Shown: in pieces, positions 7,016 through 12,355 of the stretch
How the letters are laid out: the number at the start of each line of letters is the position of its first letter
How positions within the stretch are numbered: the first letter of the stretch is position 1
Assembly (NCBI GenBank): GCA_910588755.1
Contig: CAJUQZ010000134.1
Coordinates: 1 to 12,355 of the forward strand
Direction of reading: 5' to 3'
Source: an uncultured Lachnospiraceae bacterium
GTDB taxonomy: Bacteria; Bacillota; Clostridia; Lachnospirales; Lachnospiraceae
DNA: 12,355 nucleotides
The notes under the pieces: model-generated
Database searches by the model: none
What the model saw: the letters and a program-made list of their open reading frames with translations, nothing else
What the model was told of the DNA's origin: nothing
Translations under genes and position numbers: made by a program

Positions 7016-7090
7016 TTGACATACTAGGAATAAGGGCGTATGATACATACATACTAAAATACATTCTGGTTCAACAGGAATATGGATTCC
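7016..7090 (+). promoter_or_regulatory. metY promoter and GGAAT-containing leader
   Basis: TTGACA (7016-7021) and TATGAT (7039-7044) are 17 bases apart, a strong sigma-A promoter. GGAAT stands in the spacer (7027-7031), again in the leader (7077-7081), and inverted as ATTCC (7086-7090), where GGAAT(ATGG)ATTCC is palindromic. ATTCTG (7063-7068) could alternatively pair with CAGGAAT (7075-7081), so two mutually exclusive hairpins are possible, the second ending three bases before the GGAGG. GGAAT is reminiscent of sites for CymR, the Rrf2-family sulfur repressor of Firmicutes. That link is from memory and unproven. Confidence 0.55.
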
Positions 7091-7106
7091 AACGGAGGAG
7101 AAAATT

Positions 7107-8417
7107 ATGAGTAAGAAAAACTATGCAGACAGGAACTTAAGATTCGAAACGCTGCAGCTTCATGTAGGGCAGGAGACACCCGATCCGGTGACGGATGCAA
7201 GGGCGGTGCCCATATACCAGACATCTTCTTTTGTGTTTCGGGACTCGGCGCATGCGGCGGCAAGATTTGCGCTGCAGGACGCGGGAAATATCTACGGGCG
7301 TCTGACCAATCCCACAGAGGATATCTTTGAGCAGCGCATCGCAAAGCTCGAGGGTGGGATCGCGGCGCTTGCGGTGGCGTCAGGCGCGGCGGCAGTCACC
7401 TACACAATCCAGAACCTTGCGCAGAACGGCGGACACATCGTCGCGGCAAAAAATATTTACGGCGGCACCTACAATCTGCTCGCGCACACGCTAGCGGATT
7501 ACGGCGTTACGACAACCTTTGTGGATCCGCTCGATATCAGCAATTTCGAGAGGGCGATACAGGACAATACAAAGGCGCTCTACATAGAAACGCTTGGCAA
7601 TCCCAACTCCGAGGTTTCGGATATCGAGGCGGTTGCGAAGGTCGCGCATGCGCACAAGATCCCGCTGGTGGTGGATAGCACCTTTGCGACGCCATATCTT
7701 GTGCGCCCGATTGAGTATGGCGCAGATATCGTACTGCACTCTGCCACGAAGTTCATCGGCGGACATGGCACGACAATTGGCGGTGTGATTATCGACGCAG
7801 GGCGGTTTGACTGGAAAGCAAGCGGGAGGTTTCCGCAGCTTACAGAACCCAATCCAAGCTATCACGGCATCAGCTTTGTGGACGCTGCAGGCGCAGCGGC
7901 GTTTGTCACCAGGATTCGCGCAATTCTGTTAAGGGACACAGGTGCAACTCTCTCGCCGTTCCATGCGTTCATTTTCCTCCAGGGACTAGAGACACTGTCA
8001 CTGCGCGTGGAGCGCCATGTGGAAAATGCCCTGAAGGTGGTTGAATACCTTTCAAAGCATCCACAGGTGGAAAAGGTAAACCATCCGTCCGTGACGACAG
8101 ACCCAGAGCAGCAGCGGCTTTACAAAAAGTATTTTCCAAATGGTGGTGGCTCCATCTTTACATTTGAGATCCGGGGCGGTGAGCAGAAGGCAAAGGATTT
8201 TATCGACAACCTGGAGCTGTTCTCACTGCTTGCGAACGTGGCGGATGTGAAGTCGCTTGTCATTCACCCGTACTCCACGACGCACGCGGAGCTAAACGAT
8301 GCGGAGAAGGCTGACCAGGGCATCAAACCAAACACAATCCGGCTCTCGATTGGCACAGAGCACATTGATGATATAATTGAGGATCTGGAAGAAGCATTTC
8401 GGGCAGTTTCCAATTAA
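7107..8417 (+). CDS. metY: O-acetylhomoserine sulfhydrylase (aminocarboxypropyltransferase)
   Basis: A 436-residue PLP enzyme of the Cys/Met-metabolism family that joins O-acetyl-L-homoserine with sulfide to give homocysteine and acetate (direct sulfhydrylation) in the cytosol. The PLP lysine is Lys215 in HSATKFIGGHGTTIGG; YGRLTNPT (63-70) and the PLP-ring-stacking region VASGAAAVTY (89-98) are also visible. Length and the insert after the lysine (DAGRFDW, SYHGISF) point to the MetY/OAH-sulfhydrylase group and away from the shorter cystathionine gamma-synthase or beta-lyase (380-400). The start ATG has GGAGG at 7094-7098, eight bases away. cysK follows on the same strand after a 260-base repeat-filled gap, so the pair covers sulfide use for both methionine and cysteine. 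Closely related OAS/OAH dual enzymes cannot be excluded. Confidence 0.93.
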   Translation: MSKKNYADRNLRFETLQLHVGQETPDPVTDARAVPIYQTSSFVFRDSAHAAARFALQDAGNIYGRLTNPTEDIFEQRIAKLEGGIAALAVASGAAAVTYTIQNLAQNGGHIVAAKNIYGGTYNLLAHTLADYGVTTTFVDPLDISNFERAIQDNTKALYIETLGNPNSEVSDIEAVAKVAHAHKIPLVVDSTFATPYLVRPIEYGADIVLHSATKFIGGHGTTIGGVIIDAGRFDWKASGRFPQLTEPNPSYHGISFVDAAGAAAFVTRIRAILLRDTGATLSPFHAFIFLQGLETLSLRVERHVENALKVVEYLSKHPQVEKVNHPSVTTDPEQQRLYKKYFPNGGGSIFTFEIRGGEQKAKDFIDNLELFSLLANVADVKSLVIHPYSTTHAELNDAEKADQGIKPNTIRLSIGTEHIDDIIEDLEEAFRAVSN

Positions 8418-8632
8418 AGAGAAAATGTACAGAAATTTCTTCATTTTGTCGTTCATGATCAGCCAAAAAGCATCAATCCTCATATTTGCCGTTGCATCGT
8501 GGACAAAATAAACATAAGTTCTTGTGTTCACTATTGCATTGTGGACAGAATAAACATATGTTCTTGCGCTTACTGTTGTTTCGTGGACAAAATAAGTATA
8601 AGTTCTTATATTTGTCGTTGTATCATGGACAA
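8418..8632 (+). repeat. 42-bp tandem repeat array between metY and cysK
   Basis: The core GTGGACA occurs at 8499, 8541 and 8583, and ATGGACA at 8625, each exactly 42 bp apart. Three full units are 8492-8533, 8534-8575 and 8576-8617, with a partial fourth at 8618-8632. Units 1 and 2 differ at about 7 of 42 positions; unit 3 is more diverged in its right third. Two decayed units precede them: the right part of one at 8465-8491 (ending ATATTTGCCG, compare ATATTTGTCG in unit 3) and an older one ending at 8451 (TTCTTCATTTTGTCG). Thus the array begins practically at the metY stop and fills the gap up to cysK's ribosome site region. The unit length is a multiple of three, so several frames stay open. 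There is no CRISPR-like spacer structure; units are contiguous. Confidence 0.9.
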
Positions 8633-8677
8633 TTGTGCATAAAATTAAATAATTATATAATAAGGAAGGAAAAGAAA

Positions 8678-9607
8678 ATGGCAGTGTATAAAGGGTTTAC
8701 TGAGATTATCGGAAAAACACCGCTGGTGGAGGTTGCCAACATAGAGCAGGCGCATGGGTTAAAGGCAAGGCTGTTCGTGAAGCTCGAGTACAGAAATCCT
8801 GCGGGAAGCGCAAAGGATAGGGCAGCGTATTATATGATTAAGGCGGCAGAAGAAGAGGGCTTACTAAAGCAGGGAAGTGTGATCATAGAGCCCACCAGCG
8901 GAAACACAGGCATTGGATTGGCGGCGATTGCGGCGGCAAAAGGATATCGTGTGATTCTAACGATGCCGGATACCATGAGTGTGGAGCGCAGAAATATTTT
9001 AAAGGCGTATGGCGCAGAGATCGTGCTCACAGAGGGCGCAAAGGGCATGACAGGAGCCATCGAAAAGGCAAAGGAGCTTGCGGCAGATACCGAGGGCGCG
9101 TATATTCCGGGCCAGTTTGACAACCCGGCCAACGCGCAGGCGCACTATGAGACGACAGGACCGGAAATTTGGGAGGACACAGAGGGAAGGGTTGACATCT
9201 TCGTTGCGAGTGTAGGCACGGGCGGCACGATCACAGGCACCGGAAGGTATCTGAAAGAGCAGTCTGCCAGCGTGAGGGTCATAGCTGTGGAGCCAGCGGC
9301 TTCGCCTGTCCTGTCGGGCGGTCAGCCGGGGGCGCACAGGATCCAGGGAATTGGGGCCGGATTTGTCCCTAGCGTGCTCGACACTGATATTTATGACGAG
9401 ATCATTCCAGTTGGAGATGATCAGGCATTTGCAGCGTCAAAGGAGCTTACGAGAAAAGAGGGGCTTCTTACGGGTATTTCCTCAGGAGCGGCGCTTTATG
9501 CGGCAATCCAGCTGGCAAAACGGCCGGAAAATGAGGGAAAGACCATCGTGGTGCTCTTGCCGGACAGCGGTGACAGGTATTACTCGACACCGCTCTTTAC
9601 TGAATAG
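8678..9607 (+). CDS. cysK: Cysteine synthase (O-acetylserine sulfhydrylase A)
   Basis: A 309-residue fold-type II PLP enzyme that forms L-cysteine from O-acetylserine and sulfide. Lys46 in NPAGSAKDRAAYYMI binds PLP; TSGNTG (73-78) is the substrate-binding loop, GTGGTITG (180-187) holds the PLP phosphate, and SGDRYYSTPLF (297-307) is the CysK C-terminal signature. Length is that of standard CysK (305-315). I start at the ATG at 8678, where homology begins (MAVYKGFTEIIGKTPLVEV) and AAGGAAGG (8662-8669) is eight bases upstream. The frame is open a further 64 codons upstream through the tandem repeats, to a TTG at 8486; that stretch has no ribosome site and no resemblance to CysK, so I treat it as untranslated. 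It probably shares transcription with metY, and a terminator follows. Confidence 0.94.
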   Translation: MAVYKGFTEIIGKTPLVEVANIEQAHGLKARLFVKLEYRNPAGSAKDRAAYYMIKAAEEEGLLKQGSVIIEPTSGNTGIGLAAIAAAKGYRVILTMPDTMSVERRNILKAYGAEIVLTEGAKGMTGAIEKAKELAADTEGAYIPGQFDNPANAQAHYETTGPEIWEDTEGRVDIFVASVGTGGTITGTGRYLKEQSASVRVIAVEPAASPVLSGGQPGAHRIQGIGAGFVPSVLDTDIYDEIIPVGDDQAFAASKELTRKEGLLTGISSGAALYAAIQLAKRPENEGKTIVVLLPDSGDRYYSTPLFTE

Positions 9608-9623
9608 ATAGACATATCATGAA

Positions 9624-9665
9624 AAAGATGGCAGAATAGGTAAAATAAAATCTGTCATCTTTTTT
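9624..9665 (+). terminator. Rho-independent terminator after cysK
   Basis: AAAGATGGCAGA (9624-9635) pairs with TCTGTCATCTTT (9651-9662), 11 Watson-Crick pairs and one G-U, around a 15-base AT-rich loop, followed by a T run through 9665. It lies 17 bases beyond the cysK stop and closes the sulfur unit. Confidence 0.85.
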
Positions 9666-9712
9666 GTGTTACATAATAATTCACAAAAATAGTATCTGTA
9701 CAATTTAAAAAC

Positions 9713-9741
9713 TTGTCAAAAACCACGGAATGTGATAGCAT
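9713..9741 (+). promoter_or_regulatory. Candidate promoter of the chemoreceptor gene
   Basis: TTGTCA (9713-9718) and TAGCAT (9736-9741) are 17 bases apart; a TATTAT follows at 9745-9750 but without a matching -35. I looked for a flagellar-type (sigma-28) promoter, as chemoreceptors often have, and did not find a convincing TAAA/GCCGATAA pair. The assignment is moderate. Confidence 0.4.
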
Positions 9742-9807
9742 TAATATTATAGCTGATGAATACAATTAACAAAAGCATTTAGGGAAAATGGAAAGGTAGG
9801 ATACGTT

Positions 9808-11523
9808 ATGAAGAGAAAAGGTTTAAAGCTTACGCCGCGTCTTGTTCTTGTTGCAGCGCTTCCCTTAATACTGATGTTTGCATTTGCCGTCGCAGGGATC
9901 AGTTCGTCGTGTGGCTCCATCATTGAGTCGATGGTTCAGCATGAGTTAATGACAGCGCAGTATGCCTTTGAGACATCGGTGGCAAATATTGCACAGGGTA
10001 CATATATGTATACCAATGGTAAATTTTACAAAGGGAAACGCAATATCAGTGACAACACACAGTTCTTTGACAATTTTAGCCATGAAGTCGATTTGCAGGT
10101 CACGGTTTTTTATGGAAATATCAGGGTAGCTACAAGTCTTGTAGACGCGGATGGAAACCGCATGGTGGGGACGGAGGCTGATCCAAAGATCTACGACTTG
10201 GTAGTCAACCAGGGACAGGACTATTACTCCGAAAATGTCGAGATCAGTGGCAAGACCTACTATGCCATGTATTGTCCACTGTACCAGTATAATTCGGATG
10301 AGATCATAGGTATGACCTTTGTCGGGCTGGAGAAATCCAACATCAAGGCGATCTACAATGCCAATTTTATGAAAAATGCAGGAATCCTGATTGTAATTTT
10401 TGCGCTTGGTATCGTATCTACGACAATATCGGTCAGCGTTGTCATCAAGGCAATCAAGAGTGTCATTATCCAGCTCAACAGGGTTGCTGACGGTGAGCTG
10501 AATGTGAAGGTGGAGAACAGGCTGCTTAGAAGGGCGGACGAGATCGGCGATATCGGACACAGTGTTGAGAAGCTTGTCCACAGTCTGTCTGACATTGTGG
10601 TGGACATCAAGGGCGCATCGACAGACCTTGACGGGATATCGGCGGGCTTTTCAGGCTCCTTCAAGAAGATGGCAGACAACATTGGCAGTGTGGACACGGC
10701 GGTGGAGGAGATGGCGACAGGCTCCACGCAGCAGGCGCAGGATACCGCTGATGTTGGAAATAAGATTCAGTACATGGGAGACGCGGTCGAGATTACTGCG
10801 CAGAATGTGGAGATGCTCGTGGGCAATACGGACAAGATGCGCGATTACAATAAGAGCGTGGAGAACACGCTCGAGGAGCTGATCAGGACCAGTCACGATG
10901 CGAAGGATGCGTTTGATGTCGTATTTGAGCAGACCAATATGACCAACCAGTCAGCGCAGGATATCCAGTCGGCGGCTGATGTGATCACGGACATTGCAGA
11001 TCAGACAAGCCTGCTGTCATTAAACGCGAGTATCGAGGCGGCGCGTGCAGGCGAGCACGGCAAGGGGTTTGCCGTAGTGGCTGATGAGATCAGGAAGCTT
11101 GCCGATCAGTCCGCGGAGTCCGCAAGCCGCATCACAGGGATTATTGCCATGCTGATTACCAACTCCAACACGACCGTTGATACGATGAAGCATGTCACGG
11201 AAGCGATGGACAAACAGGGAGATGAACTTGGCAGGACCCGGACCGTATTTAATAGCTTAAACTATGAGATCGGGGAGGTCAGTGGTGCAGTGGACAATAT
11301 CCGTGTAGAGATTGACAAGCTAAACGACTTAAAGTCGGATGTCCTCAACGCAGTCCAGAGCCTTGCGGCGATCGCGGAGGAGAACGCCGCCAACACGCAG
11401 CAGACCTCGGCTTCCATGCAGGAAATTCGTCAGATCGTTTCAGAGTGCAGCGGGGAGGTTGACAGGATCCTCAATACCTCGCAGGGACTTGCACAGAATA
11501 TCGAAGTTTTCACACTACAATAA
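9808..11523 (+). CDS. Methyl-accepting chemotaxis protein with periplasmic-type Cache sensor
   Basis: A 571-residue transmembrane chemoreceptor that senses an extracellular ligand and controls the CheA kinase of the flagellar system. Order: membrane helix (about 13-35), an extracellular sensor of about 150 residues (36-188) with single-Cache features such as QVTVFYGNIRVATS and YYAMYCPLYQ...IIGMTFVGL, second helix (190-213), HAMP (about 214-265), then a long coiled-coil signalling domain. The highly conserved hairpin tip is IADQTSLLSLNASIEAARAG to VADEIRKLADQS (396-435). No CheR-binding pentapeptide ends the protein (it ends EVFTLQ). AGGTAGGA at 9794-9801 serves as a modest ribosome site before ATG 9808. 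It is a single-gene unit between the cysK terminator and its own bidirectional terminator. The ligand is not deducible. Confidence 0.94.
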   Translation: MKRKGLKLTPRLVLVAALPLILMFAFAVAGISSSCGSIIESMVQHELMTAQYAFETSVANIAQGTYMYTNGKFYKGKRNISDNTQFFDNFSHEVDLQVTVFYGNIRVATSLVDADGNRMVGTEADPKIYDLVVNQGQDYYSENVEISGKTYYAMYCPLYQYNSDEIIGMTFVGLEKSNIKAIYNANFMKNAGILIVIFALGIVSTTISVSVVIKAIKSVIIQLNRVADGELNVKVENRLLRRADEIGDIGHSVEKLVHSLSDIVVDIKGASTDLDGISAGFSGSFKKMADNIGSVDTAVEEMATGSTQQAQDTADVGNKIQYMGDAVEITAQNVEMLVGNTDKMRDYNKSVENTLEELIRTSHDAKDAFDVVFEQTNMTNQSAQDIQSAADVITDIADQTSLLSLNASIEAARAGEHGKGFAVVADEIRKLADQSAESASRITGIIAMLITNSNTTVDTMKHVTEAMDKQGDELGRTRTVFNSLNYEIGEVSGAVDNIRVEIDKLNDLKSDVLNAVQSLAAIAEENAANTQQTSASMQEIRQIVSECSGEVDRILNTSQGLAQNIEVFTLQ

Positions 11524-11530
11524 AGTTTAC

Positions 11531-11559
11531 AAAAAACGCTGCATCAGGCAGCGTTTTTT
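11531..11559. terminator. Bidirectional terminator shared by chemoreceptor and ECF genes
   Basis: AAAAAACGCTGC (11531-11542) and GCAGCGTTTTTT (11548-11559) are perfect inverse copies with a 5-base loop ATCAG, giving a GC-rich stem with T runs for both directions. It lies eight bases after the chemoreceptor stop. The ECF gene on the other strand ends inside it: its TGA (11546-11544) falls in the loop. Confidence 0.9.
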
Positions 11560-12176
11560 GTGTGATCAGGTGTGTTTTTGGTCTTTTTCCCAATAATGGG
11601 AAGCAGGCCGGCTTTTTTGAGTGCAGGGCGGACTGCATTGTAAGCGGCAACGGATACAACCGTGGAGGTGACAGCATTAATGGTAGTGGTCGCGATATTG
11701 GGCAGCAGTGTCAGCTCCGCCATCGGTTTTCCGAGAATAATCAACTTATAGCAGTAGCTAAACAGCGGGTCAAATACCATGTTGAACCCAAGACCACAGA
11801 CGGCAGCAGCAAGTGACCACCGAAAAGCCGTGCGGGAATCTCTGCACATGGATAAATGACCAAACTTATGTGCGACAACTCCGGTGACAAGGCCGATGCA
11901 CAATTTTAAGATAAAGGTTTTGGGAGCAGACATGATGTATATAGGATCGAGCAGATCGCCAATAGTCATGCCGATAGCGCCGCCGATACCGCCAAAGGGG
12001 CCGCCGAGCAGCAGGGCGCCGAGGACACACACCGCGTTTCCAAGGTGGATGCTGGTGGCGCCTTCTGTGCCGGGAATCATAATCTTTATCTGCAGGAAAG
12101 TAAAAACTACGTAGGACAGCGCAGCGATCAGTCCTGTCAGGGCGATTTTGTAGGTGGTAGCATTTTTCTGGTTCAT
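11544..12176 (-). CDS. ECF transporter S component (substrate-binding membrane subunit)
   Basis: A 210-residue, six-helix membrane protein of the energy-coupling-factor S-component type, which binds a vitamin or other micronutrient and docks onto a shared EcfA-A'-T module. Characteristic features are the N-terminal helix with TYKIALTGLIAALSYVVF (8-25), the IMIPG loop, HLGNAVCVLGALLLGGPFGG (44-63), GGAIGMTIGDLLDP (65-78) and the basic C-terminus. No ecfA or ecfT gene is nearby, as usual for group-II ECF systems. The substrate cannot be assigned; riboflavin, pantothenate and folate carriers share this fold. ATG at 12176 is preceded by GAGGAGG complementary to 12184-12190, seven bases away. The last four codons (KNAA) and stop lie inside the shared terminator hairpin, so the tail is probably recent or unconstrained. 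Confidence 0.85.
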   Translation of the reverse strand: MNQKNATTYKIALTGLIAALSYVVFTFLQIKIMIPGTEGATSIHLGNAVCVLGALLLGGPFGGIGGAIGMTIGDLLDPIYIMSAPKTFILKLCIGLVTGVVAHKFGHLSMCRDSRTAFRWSLAAAVCGLGFNMVFDPLFSYCYKLIILGKPMAELTLLPNIATTTINAVTSTVVSVAAYNAVRPALKKAGLLPIIGKKTKNTPDHTKNAA

Positions 12177-12192
12177 AATCGTTCCTCCTCAT

Positions 12193-12214
12193 GGGATGTA
12201 GCGTTTGGCATCCC
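12193..12214 (-). promoter_or_regulatory. Hairpin immediately before the ECF gene's ribosome site
   Basis: GGGATG (12193-12198) and CATCCC (12209-12214) form a 6-bp GC-rich stem with a 10-base loop in the leader RNA, two or three bases before the GAGGAGG ribosome site. S-component genes are often under riboswitch control, but this element is too small and does not match a riboswitch I recognise. Confidence 0.4.
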
Positions 12215-12243
12215 TTTGTAAAATAAAATCATTCTTGCTGTAT

Positions 12244-12256
12244 AGTATAGCGCAAA
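12244..12256 (-). promoter_or_regulatory. Likely -10 region and shared 12-mer of the ECF gene
   Basis: On the minus strand TTTGCGCTATACT runs from 12256 to 12244, with TATACT as a possible -10. The 12-mer TTTGCGCTATAC is identical in the symporter leader (5931-5920). No good -35 is visible at 16-18 bases. It could be a promoter core or an operator; the leader to the ATG would be about 60 bases. Confidence 0.4.
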
Positions 12257-12316
12257 GTGACGTTTTAGAAATATACAATTTTGATAATTTTCCAGGGGAC
12301 AAGTCACAGCCATACG

Positions 12317-12347
12317 GCCAAACCACCGGCTCTGCCGGTGGTTTGGC
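12317..12347. repeat. Perfect 14-bp-stem palindrome (REP or IS200/IS605-like end)
   Basis: GCCAAACCACCGGC (12317-12330) and GCCGGTGGTTTGGC (12334-12347) are exact inverse copies around TCT. There is no T run, so it is not an intrinsic terminator. Strong three-base-loop hairpins of this kind are typical of REP elements and of the ends of IS200/IS605 transposons, whose Y1 transposase recognises a subterminal hairpin. The window ends eight bases later, so neither a transposase nor further copies can be seen. Confidence 0.7.
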
Positions 12348-12355
12348 TAAACCCC

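Noticed and set aside
7045..7106. SAM riboswitch or T-box before metY
   Set aside because: The leader is only about 55 bases and lacks the T-box core or any SAM-aptamer-like helix junction.
8292..8531. Minus-strand 79-codon open frame across the end of metY and the repeats
   Set aside because: It mostly lies antisense to metY, has no ribosome site and no recognisable domain; the repeats keep several frames open.
8492..8632. CRISPR array
   Set aside because: Units are contiguous 42-bp copies with gradual divergence and no constant repeat separated by unique spacers; no cas genes nearby.
8633..8661. TTGTGC (8633-8638) and TATAAT (8656-8661) with a 17-base spacer as a cysK promoter
   Set aside because: The transcript would start near 8667-8668, inside or after the ribosome site at 8662-8669, so it would not give a well-translated cysK mRNA. 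The AT-rich sequence can produce TATAAT by chance.
9946..10581. Minus-strand 211-codon open frame antisense to the chemoreceptor
   Set aside because: It is fully antisense to a well-supported gene and shows no domain or ribosome site.

Overview
The window looks like chromosome from a low-to-moderate-GC, gut-type Clostridia, most likely Lachnospiraceae. This rests on gene style (MetY plus CysK, a group-II ECF S component, a Cache-type chemoreceptor, GGAGG ribosome sites, TTGACA/TATAAT promoters) and is an inference, not a database match.

Left part (1-3012, + strand) is the distal end of a visibly AT-rich surface-polysaccharide cluster: the C-terminal end of an acyltransferase-3 membrane protein (probably frameshifted at the window edge), a Wzx-like flippase and a GtrB-like membrane glycosyltransferase. 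Immediately behind it lie two decayed fragments of one pathway: a GDP-mannose 4,6-dehydratase (gmd) relic on + (about 3012-3434) and, pointing at it, a probable mannose-1-phosphate guanylyltransferase (manC-like) relic on - (about 3692-3429). The GDP-mannose branch of this cluster has therefore been lost and rearranged here.

Middle part (3700-6840): a small stand-alone LytTR DNA-binding regulator with a candidate binding-site pair (two 10-mers, 22-bp period) in its own promoter, then on the - strand a sodium:solute symporter with a perfect TTGACA/TATAAT promoter, and a Cof-type HAD phosphatase.

Right part (6840-11523, + strand): a sulfur-assimilation pair, metY (O-acetylhomoserine sulfhydrylase) and cysK (O-acetylserine sulfhydrylase), divergent from the HAD gene, followed by a methyl-accepting chemotaxis protein. 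The metY-cysK gap is almost entirely an array of 42-bp tandem repeats (42 = 14 codons = four helical turns); one of its frames is very cysteine-rich and another runs open into cysK. This is the most unusual structure in the window. The chemoreceptor meets a convergent ECF transporter S-component gene at a shared bidirectional terminator, and the window ends in a perfect 14-bp-stem palindrome that looks like a REP or IS200/IS605-type end.

How the genes relate: left block, export and assembly of a surface glycan; metY/cysK, sulfide incorporation into homocysteine and cysteine; symporter and ECF protein, solute uptake. The two transporter leaders share an identical 12-mer, hinting at a common control element.
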